This document shows, piece by piece, positions 25,093 through 32,448 of a stretch of DNA of 32,448 bases (the first letter of the stretch is position 1; each line of letters opens with the position of its first letter). The stretch spans positions 1 through 32,448 of the forward strand of contig CACYJH010000029.1 in assembly GCA_902774685.1 (NCBI GenBank). The letters are read 5' to 3'. The notes under the pieces were generated by a model. The model saw only the letters and a program-made list of their open reading frames with translations. It did no database searches and was not told the DNA's origin. This stretch comes from an uncultured Methanobrevibacter sp. Lineage in GTDB: Archaea; Methanobacteriota; Methanobacteria; Methanobacteriales; Methanobacteriaceae. A program made the position numbers and the translations under genes.

Positions 25093-25146
25093 TTATTATA
25101 ATTGTTATTAGATAATTATTATAATTATGATTTTTTGCTATTAATT

Positions 25147-26187
25147 TTAGATAATATAGATTTTTCCATCTATTTTTATTACATCAATCTCTTCGCCGAT
25201 ATTGATTTTTTCTAATTTTTCAGTCATTTCCAAATCGATTGGACTGTAGTCATCAGGATCAAGAATCTGAAGTGAATTTGGGGATTTTGATGTAACAATC
25301 GCTTTTTGAACTCCTTCCAAATGTTCTATCTTTTTTATGGAATCGTATTCTCTCCATTTCAAAGCGATTTTATCCTGATTTTCCAAGTTGATGACTTGGA
25401 TTCTATTTCCATCAACATCATTGATTTTATAAATTCCGTCATTGTACTTTACAAAATCTTCCTTGACAAATTTTGGAAGTCTTAATGCAATCCATATTCT
25501 GTAAAGTCCTTTTCCAGTGGATTTGTCTTCACTGATAAGCCTTGGGGATTCCTTGGTGGTTCCACCAAATTCCTCTTTGAGATGTTCCACAACCTTTTTT
25601 GCAGTCTTTAAAGAGCCGATGTAATAGTCATTTCCTTCTTTAAGCTTTGCAACTTGAGGAATGTAAGCCAATTTATCCTTTTTAAATTGCTTTTCAAGAG
25701 TTCTATGGATAATCTCTTCTGCCTTTTCCATTTCCTCTTCTTTAAGTTCCCTATCGTCTGCACGCAATTGGATTACGGCTTCATAGTAACCTGCATTTCT
25801 CTTACTGCAGTCCGGGCAAACGGAGTAATTGATTTTTACATCGGGAGTGTGTGTTTCTACAAGTTCCTCTCCTAAAACAGTTGCAACTGCTTCAACATAG
25901 CATTCTGCAATTGTTCCTCTCATTTGGTCTATTTCAAGTTCAATCTCCTCGTTTTCAGCCAAATCGGAAATTGTGATGTTTCTCTCCAATGCTCTGTAGA
26001 TGATTTCTTCTTCTGGAATGTACTCATCTTTCCATTTTCCTTCCTCTAACTTGGCATTGCAGTGTTTGCAGATTGTTACAGAGATATTTTCTGGAATTTC
26101 CATAAGCTGAAATTTCTTTAAAAAACAGTTTTTGCAGATTCCATCTATCATTTCAACGTCTGTTGCACCGCATTCTGGACAAAACAT
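25147..26187 (-). CDS. NMD3-like ribosome biogenesis protein
   Basis: Archaeal homologue of eukaryotic Nmd3, the adaptor that binds the 60S subunit for export; in archaea a role in late large-subunit maturation is inferred. The N-terminus has paired CxxC motifs (Cys3/Cys6, Cys18/Cys21, Cys40/Cys43, and a later 'VCPDCSKRN'), as expected for the Nmd3 zinc domain. The middle is 'YYEAVIQLRADDRELKEEEM' and 'DYYIGSLKTAKKVVEHLKEE', with an OB/SH3-like C-terminal part. 346 aa is typical of the archaeal family. Its neighbours aIF2-beta and tyrS also serve translation. The Shine-Dalgarno site is weak. Confidence 0.85.
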   Translation of the reverse strand: MFCPECGATDVEMIDGICKNCFLKKFQLMEIPENISVTICKHCNAKLEEGKWKDEYIPEEEIIYRALERNITISDLAENEEIELEIDQMRGTIAECYVEAVATVLGEELVETHTPDVKINYSVCPDCSKRNAGYYEAVIQLRADDRELKEEEMEKAEEIIHRTLEKQFKKDKLAYIPQVAKLKEGNDYYIGSLKTAKKVVEHLKEEFGGTTKESPRLISEDKSTGKGLYRIWIALRLPKFVKEDFVKYNDGIYKINDVDGNRIQVINLENQDKIALKWREYDSIKKIEHLEGVQKAIVTSKSPNSLQILDPDDYSPIDLEMTEKLEKINIGEEIDVIKIDGKIYII

Positions 26188-26292
26188 TTTAAAACACTCT
26201 AATATGTAAAAATTGAATAAAAATTAATAATTTGTTTAAATGGCTAATTTATATTTTTAAAAAAATAAAAAATTAGAAAAGAAGAAAGGATA

Positions 26293-26700
26293 TTATAACG
26301 GTTTAAGTGGAGCCTTTGCACCACATGCTGCACATTTTAATATAAAGATTCTGTCTTCTCTTATGATTTTAGTATCAGGTCTGTTACATTCATGGCAGAT
26401 AACATATTTTTCAATATAGTCATCGATTCTTTCATTGATTAAGAAATGATTGAATTTACCTTGTAAGATTGCTCTTACTCCTTCCAAGTTTCCTGCAGTA
26501 CCTAATTCTCTTAATAAATATTTTAATACATGTTGAGGATCTCTGTTTAAGGAGTCAGCAACATCTTTGAAGTTTTGGATAAAGGTTCTATTACCTTGAA
26601 TAACAGAGTATGCCTTTACAGGTTCAAACCTTTTAGTTTCAAATACTTCTGGTGGTAATTGGTCAATAGCTCTGTTTAATAAGTTTTCGTAATCTTCCAT
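26293..26700 (-). CDS. Translation initiation factor 2 subunit beta (aIF2-beta)
   Basis: Beta subunit of archaeal initiation factor 2, which delivers Met-tRNAi to the small ribosomal subunit. '[20 protein letters not shown]' is the family core. The C-terminal zinc ribbon has Cys102, Cys105 ('[10 protein letters not shown]'), Cys123 and Cys126 ('[15 protein letters not shown]'). At 135 aa it matches the archaeal length. The start is ATG 26700, preceded by 'agaggtga' on the minus strand; an open frame extending 40 codons upstream is AT-rich and not family-like. The gene lies between mcm and nmd3-like, an order I recall as conserved in Methanothermobacter (MTH1770-MTH1769). Confidence 0.95.
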   Translation of the reverse strand: MEDYENLLNRAIDQLPPEVFETKRFEPVKAYSVIQGNRTFIQNFKDVADSLNRDPQHVLKYLLRELGTAGNLEGVRAILQGKFNHFLINERIDDYIEKYVICHECNRPDTKIIREDRIFILKCAACGAKAPLKPL

Positions 26701-26882
26701 TTTTTCACCTCTTTGGAATAATAAATAATTTCTAATAAGTATAATCAAATAAAATTTATGAATTTTTTCTTTAAAAATTAGTATTTGAGTTATATTAATA
26801 TAAACTATATTTTTTATCATTTATTAATGTATTTATTATATAATGAGTTATATAATTAATAAATCGTAGCATAAAATAAAAA

Positions 26883-26911
26883 ATAGAAAAAATGCTTGAT
26901 TAAATCAAGCA
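26883..26911 (-). terminator. Hairpin terminator of mcm
   Basis: Inverted repeat 'tgcttgat' / 'atcaagca' with a 3-base loop at 26893-26911, ~33 bases past the mcm stop. The minus strand then reads into a U-rich tract (26892 down to 26883), making mcm at least partly a separate transcript from aIF2-beta. Confidence 0.65.
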
Positions 26912-26943
26912 AATTATTTAATTTTATTATGGTCATTGACCAT

Positions 26944-28947
26944 CTAATCTTTCAATGTTCTTACAAGACCATTACGTGGTTCGTAGATAAGTCCTCTGGA
27001 TTTGAGCATTTTTAAGATTTCATCTGTTTTTTCTTCACTTATATCACTGTTTTCAGCAAGATGGTCTTTTAGGACATTTGTTGGAACATCAACAAATTCT
27101 GCTTCCAACTCTTCGATTGCTTGCTGTACCACGCGCATCTTATCTCTTTCAGATGTTGGAGTTCTTCCTTCAACTCTTGCAATGTCGATTTTACCGGTGT
27201 CAGGATCCATTCCGATTTTCTCTAAACATCTTCTTTGCAAGCTGATTGCTCTATGAGCATCTGAAGCTTCCACTTCGTTTTTCAATTGAAGTTTTGCGCT
27301 GGCTTCAGCTAAACGAATTGTTGCTTCCAATTGCCTTGGAGTGATTGGTACAGGAGTTCCTTCTTCCATACCTCCTGTTCTCACTGATACATAAAACTCT
27401 TCCAATACCTTTGTTGCTTCATCTGTAAGTACCGGTTGAATATTCTTACGTGCATAAGCGATATACTTTCTCAAGAGTTCCGGCTCTATATCATATGCTA
27501 TGTTGGAATATTGGTGAGTTGTAAGAATATGCTTTGCCAATTCCCTATCCTTTTCGACATTTGGCTTGTCTTCAATAACAAATATCAAATCGAAACGGGA
27601 AAGAATTGGTGAAGGCAAGTCAATTTGGTTTGCCAAAGTCTTGTATCTATCAAAAGTACCAAATTTAGGGTTTGCAGCTGCAAGCACGGAACATCTTGTA
27701 TTTAATGTTGCCATAATTCCTGCTTTTGCAATACTTACTGTTTGTTGTTCCAATGCTTCGTGAAGTGCAGATCTATCTTCTGAACGCATCTTATCCAATT
27801 CGTCAACACATACGTTACCTTGGTCCCCAAGTACCAATGCACCTGCTTCAAGAGACCAGCCTCCAAGCTCGTCTCTAACTGCTGCTGCAGTTAATCCGGC
27901 ACCTGATGTACCTTTACCACTTGTGTAAACACTTCTTGGAGCTAATTTTGAAACATATTTAAGTATTTGGGATTTACCTATACCTGGGTCCCCGACAATA
28001 AGAATGTGAAGGTCTCCTCTTAAACGAGTTCCATCTTCCAATTGTTGCACTGTTCCACCGAAGAGCTGCAATGCAATAGCTTCCTTTACATCTCTGTGAC
28101 CTTTGATTGAAGGTGCAGTGGAATTGATGATTTTATCGTGTATATGAGGGTCTTTGGATAATTCCAAGATTTTTTCTTCATCCTCTTCACTAAGTTCCAA
28201 TTCCTCGAATTCCTGTTCTAAAGGTTCGATATGATTTACGTAAATGTAATTCTTGAATTTTCCACTTCTTTCTTCCCTAAATGTCTTTAAGGTTCCAGTG
28301 ATTCTTACTTTGTCTCCTGGATTTAATTCATCTACCAAATCATCCTCTAAAACCATAAGCATTTGTTTTGGTTCTGTTCCTCCAGATAGGTTTTCCAAAG
28401 GTTCCTGCATTCTTGCACTTTGAGTATCTATATATTTGGATTCCTCTTGAAGCAATCTAAAGGATCTTCCACCACATTCTCCACATAATGAAGGTTCCAT
28501 GATATGATTTCCAGAGCTCTGTTCCACTTCATGAATTCTCATGCAGCCTCTACATTCAAATTTTCCTACTTCAATACGTGGACGAATCTCATCAGTTTTC
28601 CTCACAATTCCATCAGCAGATACAAAGTGACCTATGTATTTACTTAAGAGATCGCTTAATGGAATGTTGTTTGTAAGATTTTCAAATCTGATGTTCAATT
28701 CAGCATCCTTCATCAACGGGTCGATATTTTTAATAGCCTTTTGGGAAGCAGCAATAACTTCATCAGGCTTTGTAATCAATAAGTCCGCTAAATCAGGATC
28801 AAACTTCTCTAATTCTTCGTAATTGACTGTAAGTGACCTTTCATCAGGATATTTTTCTAAAATTTCAAATACATCATCCTTGTAAATTGTAGAGAAAAAT
28901 TCTTCAAATTTTGCAAGTGATGTTTTTGTTTTGTTAGTGGAATTCAT
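26944..28947 (-). CDS. mcm: Replicative DNA helicase MCM
   Basis: Hexameric ATP-driven 3'-5' helicase that unwinds DNA at replication forks. N-terminal domain with zinc ribbon Cys132/Cys135/Cys155/Cys158 ('[11 protein letters not shown]', '[10 protein letters not shown]') and OB-fold hairpin region. AAA+ core: Walker A 'GDPGIGKSQ' (319-327), Walker B 'VCVDELDKM' (379-387), sensor 1 'AAANPKFG', arginine finger 'ILSRFDLIF'. A C-terminal winged-helix region is present ('[20 protein letters not shown]'). Length 667 aa is normal and all key residues are intact. The TATA-like 'ttttatac' (28973-28980) is ~30 bases before ATG and there is no clear ribosome binding site, so the transcript may be leaderless. 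Confidence 0.97.
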   Translation of the reverse strand: MNSTNKTKTSLAKFEEFFSTIYKDDVFEILEKYPDERSLTVNYEELEKFDPDLADLLITKPDEVIAASQKAIKNIDPLMKDAELNIRFENLTNNIPLSDLLSKYIGHFVSADGIVRKTDEIRPRIEVGKFECRGCMRIHEVEQSSGNHIMEPSLCGECGGRSFRLLQEESKYIDTQSARMQEPLENLSGGTEPKQMLMVLEDDLVDELNPGDKVRITGTLKTFREERSGKFKNYIYVNHIEPLEQEFEELELSEEDEEKILELSKDPHIHDKIINSTAPSIKGHRDVKEAIALQLFGGTVQQLEDGTRLRGDLHILIVGDPGIGKSQILKYVSKLAPRSVYTSGKGTSGAGLTAAAVRDELGGWSLEAGALVLGDQGNVCVDELDKMRSEDRSALHEALEQQTVSIAKAGIMATLNTRCSVLAAANPKFGTFDRYKTLANQIDLPSPILSRFDLIFVIEDKPNVEKDRELAKHILTTHQYSNIAYDIEPELLRKYIAYARKNIQPVLTDEATKVLEEFYVSVRTGGMEEGTPVPITPRQLEATIRLAEASAKLQLKNEVEASDAHRAISLQRRCLEKIGMDPDTGKIDIARVEGRTPTSERDKMRVVQQAIEELEAEFVDVPTNVLKDHLAENSDISEEKTDEILKMLKSRGLIYEPRNGLVRTLKD

Positions 28948-29202
28948 TGTATTATATTCTTTATATTTACTTGTATAAAAGTTTATTTAATTTTTAAAAA
29001 TTTTTATTTTTTTCCAAATATTCATTTTGAAAAATAGCTTTTAAGCTGTAATGATTTTTCAAGTTCAGTTTGGTTTTTTATGTTGATTATTTTATTGATT
29101 TCATTTCATTTTTTACTAATTTAATTGAAAATTTTAAATATGTGTAATTTTATAAGTAATAGTAATACTAATTAAATTTTTAAATAATATTATGGTGAAT
29201 TT

Positions 29203-29634
29203 ATGAAGAAATCAAGATTGGGTCTATTCAAATCAACTTCAATGCTAATTTCTGTTTTAGGAGTTATTATGATTATAGCTACTGTGGCCGCAGTTGCTTA
29301 TGTTGGTTTTAGTGTAGTTTCCTCTAGTTTGACTGGAGGAATTTCATCAGGTACTCAATATGACCAATTAGCGGAATTGAAATCTAATTACACTGCCTTG
29401 GAAGTTCAATTTAATGATACAGGTAATAAGATTTATGCTATGGACAACATCACTTTAGAAAGAGAATATGTGAATGCACAAGTAGAGCTTGTAAGGGCTC
29501 AAAATGATTTAAGTGATGTGGAGAGTGCATTGTCTATGGGTAAGCCTGCTCCAGAAGTTGATAAGAGATTACAACAAACAAGAGACGATTTAAAAATAGC
29601 TCATGAAGCTTATAATAGTTTATCAGTTAAATAA
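29203..29634 (+). CDS. Membrane-anchored coiled-coil protein
   Basis: 143-aa protein of unknown function. Residues ~14-40 ('TSMLISVLGVIMIIATVAAV' and on) form one strong transmembrane segment or signal anchor. After a Ser/Gly-rich linker, residues ~53-140 are predicted coiled coil ('YDQLAELKSNYTALEVQFND', 'NAQVELVRAQNDLSDVESAL'). Positive residues before the segment (KKSR) suggest the C-terminal part faces outside, where three Asn-x-Ser/Thr sequons (NYT, NDT, NIT) could be glycosylated. Ribosome binding site 'ggtga' precedes ATG. Divergent from mcm; role in envelope organisation is only a guess. Confidence 0.75.
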   Translation: MKKSRLGLFKSTSMLISVLGVIMIIATVAAVAYVGFSVVSSSLTGGISSGTQYDQLAELKSNYTALEVQFNDTGNKIYAMDNITLEREYVNAQVELVRAQNDLSDVESALSMGKPAPEVDKRLQQTRDDLKIAHEAYNSLSVK

Positions 29635-29779
29635 TTTTTTTATTTAACTTCTTTTTTTATTTTATTTTATTAAATTTCTATTTTTATTGTATTCGTATAT
29701 GTTTATTTAATTTAATTTAATTTTTGGCTGTTTTTTTTAGTATTTTTTACTCTTTTTTAAAAAAGGAATATTTTAAAGA

Positions 29780-30406
29780 TTATTTTTTCTTTTTAGGCCC
29801 TTTTCTGTAGCCTAAACCAACGATATACATTTCTTTACTTCTTTGTCTTGATGATGGCGGTTTAGTTGATTTCACTTTTCTGAAATCATATTTTATGCTG
29901 TCTAATAGACGTTTGTATTCAGGACCTTGGAATGCCTTGATTACAAGGTTTCCTTCTGTTTCAAGAATATTGTCTGCAATCTTGAACACTGTTTCCACAA
30001 GGTCAACAGATCTTAAATGGTCTAGGTCTTTCACTCCAGTCAATGAAGGTGCAGCATCTGACATCAGCACTTTCGCTTTTCCATGTGTCAGTTCCATAAC
30101 CTTTTCCTGAACGATTTCTTTAGTGAAGTCTCCTCTGATTCCGAAGTAATTAGGTTCATGGAATGGTTTGATTCTGTTTAAGTCCACTCCTACAACGATT
30201 CCTTCTTCACCTACCTTTTCTAAAGCCACTTGAGACCATCCACCTGGAGCGGCACCTAAATCCACTACAGTGTCTCCTTCTTTGATGATTTTGTATTTTT
30301 TATCAAGTTGTTTAAGTTTATATGATGCTCTTGAACGATATTCTTCACTTTTAGCTCTTTTGTAATAAGGGTCATTCTTCTTTTCCACTTGCCATCTGCT
30401 TCCCAT
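29780..30406 (-). CDS. rlmE: 23S rRNA (uridine 2'-O) methyltransferase RlmE (FtsJ family)
   Basis: SAM-dependent 2'-O-methyltransferase of the RrmJ/FtsJ family; the bacterial member methylates U2552 of 23S rRNA. The SAM motif is 'VDLGAAPGGWSQVAL' (48-62). The K-D-K-E catalytic set is present: Lys30 ('RASYKLKQL'), Asp117 ('LMSDAAPS'), Lys157 ('LVIKAFQG') and Glu192 ('RSKEMYIVG'). 208 aa equals the minimal family length. It starts ~50 bases after the phosphodiesterase gene on the same strand and may be co-transcribed with it. A T/A-rich palindromic stretch beyond the stop separates it from the convergent coiled-coil gene. Confidence 0.93.
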   Translation of the reverse strand: MGSRWQVEKKNDPYYKRAKSEEYRSRASYKLKQLDKKYKIIKEGDTVVDLGAAPGGWSQVALEKVGEEGIVVGVDLNRIKPFHEPNYFGIRGDFTKEIVQEKVMELTHGKAKVLMSDAAPSLTGVKDLDHLRSVDLVETVFKIADNILETEGNLVIKAFQGPEYKRLLDSIKYDFRKVKSTKPPSSRQRSKEMYIVGLGYRKGPKKKK

Positions 30407-30456
30407 ATTAACCCTCCTATTTTTAAATTTTATAAATTAATTAGTAAATCACTATT

Positions 30457-31008
30457 TCATATGTTTTCTTTATCTTTTTTTGCCTTCTCTTCATAGAAAT
30501 TCAATGCAGAACAAACGGGTCTTCCTGTTTGAATGAACTCTATGCTTATGTCATTTCCATTTATTTCCATCAATGCAACGGACGGATCTGATAATCTAGG
30601 ATTTGTCGGACTTCCAGGGTTTATCAAAAGGACATCCTTTATCTTTTCAAGCTGTGCAATATGTGAATGCCCACTTACGAGAATATTCACTCCTAACTGC
30701 AATGCATGGTAATATAATTGCTGTGTGTCTCCTCTAGGATAAACTTCTCCATGGATTACTCCAATCTTGTGGCCTTCCGCTTCAATTACCTTTGAAACAG
30801 GCAATTCTATATCTCCATGGACCCTATCCATATTTCCTTCTACTGCAACGACAGGGGCTACTGCCTCCAATTCATCAATTACGCTTTGGCTGGTTATATC
30901 CCCTGCATGAATGATCAAATCCACTCCTTCAAAGGTTTCCAATACCTTTTGTGGAAGTTTCACTCTTCTATCTGGAATATGGGTGTCTGATATCAATCCA
31001 ATTAACAT
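30457..31008 (-). CDS. Metallophosphoesterase, MJ0936/YfcE type
   Basis: Binuclear-metal phosphodiesterase of unknown physiological substrate. The calcineurin-like motifs are all visible: 'ISDTHIPD' (Asp8, His10), 'IHAGDITS' (Asp37), 'VEGNMDRV' (Asn59), 'GVIHGE' (His86) and 'VSGHSHIAQ' (His114, His116). At 183 aa it matches the MJ0936/YfcE family, characterised in vitro against bis-p-nitrophenyl phosphate. It is the first gene of a probable two-gene unit with rlmE. Upstream are A/T-rich repeats shared with the purP promoter region. Confidence 0.9.
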   Translation of the reverse strand: MLIGLISDTHIPDRRVKLPQKVLETFEGVDLIIHAGDITSQSVIDELEAVAPVVAVEGNMDRVHGDIELPVSKVIEAEGHKIGVIHGEVYPRGDTQQLYYHALQLGVNILVSGHSHIAQLEKIKDVLLINPGSPTNPRLSDPSVALMEINGNDISIEFIQTGRPVCSALNFYEEKAKKDKENI

Positions 31009-31354
31009 AATTTCACATATTGATTTTAATTTTTAATTTTAATTTTTAATTTTTAATTTTAACTTATTAATTTTAATTTTTAATTTTAAATATTAATTTT
31101 AACTTATTAATTTAAAATATTATATTTCATTTAACAATAATTACTTTGTTTGATATAAATTATATAGTTTTTTAGAAAATCATAGTTTTTCCTAAGTTAA
31201 TTCATTTTTTTTAAAATAATTTTTGTTTCATATGATAGCAATAAAATTTAATAATAAAACTTTATAAGTTTATAAAAATATAATATAATTATCGATAAAT
31301 ATTTCATTATATTTATGATTCATTTCTGAAAAATATTTATTCAGGAGATTAAAA
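31009..31354. other. AT-rich divergent spacer between phosphoesterase and purP
   Basis: 346 bases of nearly pure A/T. The left third (31022-31114) is a degenerate tandem array of 'ttttaattttaa'-like units with two copies of 'attttaacttattaattt'. The right part has several TATA-like sequences (around 31261-31290) before purP. No gene or RNA was recognised. Confidence 0.6.
31022..31114. repeat. Degenerate A/T tandem array upstream of purP
   Basis: Overlapping repeats of 'aattttaatttt' and 'aatttttaatttt' with two longer matching blocks containing 'attttaacttattaattt'. Boundaries are approximate because the units are degenerate. Confidence 0.7.
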
Positions 31355-32446
31355 ATGGGAAAAGTTAGTAAAGAAAAAATATTGGAGATTTTAGAAGGGT
31401 ATGATAAAGACAACATTACCATTGCTACTTTAGGTAGTCACACTTCTTTACATATTCTTAATGGTGCTAAACAAGAAGGATTTAGAACTGCTATTGTCTG
31501 TGCAAAAGGTAGGGAGGTACCTTATCAACGTTTTGATGTTGCAGATGAATATATCATTGTCGATAAATTTGAAGACATTGTAAACGAAGATGTTCAACAA
31601 AAATTAAGAGACATGAATGCAATTGTTATCCCTCATGGATCCTTTGTTGCATATGCAGGTTTAGACAATGTTGAAGACAAGTTCAATGTACCTATGTTTG
31701 GTAACAGAGATATCTTAAGATGGGAAGCTGAAAGAGACTTGGAAAGACAATTGCTCGTAAATGGTAAAATCAGAATCCCAATGAAATACGATGACCCTTC
31801 ACAAATTGACCGTGCGGTTATGGTTAAGTTCCCTGGAGCAAGAGGTGGAAGAGGATACTTTGTAGCTTCATCCACTGAAGAATTTAATGAAAAAATCGAA
31901 GCAATGAAAGAACGTGGATGGATTGAAGATGAAGATGTAGCACAAGCTCACATCGAAGAGTATGTATCCGGTTGTAACTACTGTATCCACTACTTCTATT
32001 CAGCATTGAACGATGAAGTGGAACTTATGGGTATGGACAGCAGATACGAATCCAGTATCGACGGATTTGTAAGAATGCCTGCTAAAGACCAATTGTCCAT
32101 TGACATTAGCCCATCCTATGTTGTTACCGGTAACCACCCTGTTGTAATGAGGGAATCCTTGCTTCCACAAGCATTTGAAATTGGTGACAAATTAGTTAAA
32201 AGTGCAGCAGAATTAGTAAAACCTGGTTTAAACGGTCCATTCTGTATCCAAACTCTTGTTAACGATAACCTTGAAGTTGTTGTATTTGAAACAAGTGCAA
32301 GAACTGATGGTGGTACAAACACCTTTATGGAAGGTTCTTCCTACAGTTACCTCAAATATGGTGAAGGTATGAGTATGGGAAGAAGAGTTGCACGTGAAAT
32401 TAAAATGGCACTCGAAAACGGTGGATTTGAAAAGATCATTACATAA
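31355..32446 (+). CDS. purP: FAICAR synthetase PurP (formate-dependent)
   Basis: Archaeal ATP-grasp enzyme that converts AICAR plus formate and ATP to FAICAR, replacing the folate-dependent PurH step of purine synthesis. The N-terminus '[20 protein letters not shown]' and '[12 protein letters not shown]' are diagnostic of PurP; the ATP-grasp segment '[17 protein letters not shown]' and C-terminal '[16 protein letters not shown]' follow. The 363-aa gene is complete, its stop lying two bases before the window edge. 'aggag' precedes ATG with correct spacing. Some methanogens have a paralogue, PurO-linked or a second PurP-like protein, but these N-terminal motifs favour true PurP. Confidence 0.95.
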   Translation: MGKVSKEKILEILEGYDKDNITIATLGSHTSLHILNGAKQEGFRTAIVCAKGREVPYQRFDVADEYIIVDKFEDIVNEDVQQKLRDMNAIVIPHGSFVAYAGLDNVEDKFNVPMFGNRDILRWEAERDLERQLLVNGKIRIPMKYDDPSQIDRAVMVKFPGARGGRGYFVASSTEEFNEKIEAMKERGWIEDEDVAQAHIEEYVSGCNYCIHYFYSALNDEVELMGMDSRYESSIDGFVRMPAKDQLSIDISPSYVVTGNHPVVMRESLLPQAFEIGDKLVKSAAELVKPGLNGPFCIQTLVNDNLEVVVFETSARTDGGTNTFMEGSSYSYLKYGEGMSMGRRVAREIKMALENGGFEKIIT

Positions 32447-32448
32447 AC

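Noticed and set aside
25041..25107. CRISPR-like repeat between tyrS and nmd3-like
   Set aside because: The copies are directly adjacent with no spacers, so it is a plain tandem repeat.
26701..26820. N-terminal extension of aIF2-beta
   Set aside because: The extra 40 codons are AT-rich spacer; a strong ribosome site directly precedes the ATG at 26700 and the family starts there.

Overview
The window looks like a chromosome segment from an AT-rich methanogenic archaeon of the order Methanobacteriales, most likely a gut or rumen Methanobrevibacter-type organism. Supporting signs are archaeal information-processing genes (MCM helicase, aIF2-beta, an NMD3-like protein, archaeal-size TyrRS), the methanogen purine enzyme PurP, GGTGAT/GGAGG ribosome binding sites, TATA-box promoters and low GC. 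The assignment is inferred from gene content; no database search was possible.

Layout. (1) 1-90: 3' end of a 5S rRNA, presumably the end of an rRNA operon that lies mostly outside the window. (2) 405-10187: ten plus-strand genes for anaerobic (early cobalt insertion) corrin ring synthesis: cbiL, cbiD, cbiF, cbiG, cbiH, cbiJ, a cbiE-cbiT fusion, cbiA, cbiC and, behind its own promoter, cbiK. Together they cover every named step from sirohydrochlorin to cob(II)yrinate a,c-diamide: Co insertion (CbiK), methylation at C20, C17, C11, C1, C5 and C15 (CbiL, H, F, D, E, T), lactone opening (CbiG), reduction (CbiJ), methyl shift (CbiC) and a,c-amidation (CbiA). (3) 10404-15000: an accessory stretch with a secreted C69-family peptidase, a double zinc-ribbon/TPR protein, small orphan proteins, and what looks like the decayed 3' end of an IS200/IS605-type tnpB. 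(4) 15077-22763, minus strand: a MutS2-like ATPase with N-terminal helix-hairpin-helix, then two RlhA-like peptidase-U32 paralogues, one swollen by Lys-rich insertions and one broken near its 3' end by an apparent single-base deletion. (5) 23070-23660: thymidylate kinase, probably leaderless. (6) 23785-28947, minus strand: a conserved archaeal information cluster, mcm - aIF2-beta - nmd3-like - tyrS - small conserved protein. (7) 29203-32446: a membrane-anchored coiled-coil protein, rRNA methyltransferase RlmE and an MJ0936/YfcE phosphodiesterase on the minus strand, and purP.

The intergenic DNA is very AT-rich and repeatedly carries short tandem arrays (periods 9, 9, 10, 16 and 26 bp, and a 29-bp direct repeat). 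Three minus-strand genes end in clear hairpin-plus-U-run terminators. No CRISPR array, intact mobile element, defence system or tRNA was seen. The features most worth checking are the complete cbi cluster with a bacterial-type CbiK, the broken U32 gene, the unusual basic insertions in its paralogue, and the tnpB remnant.
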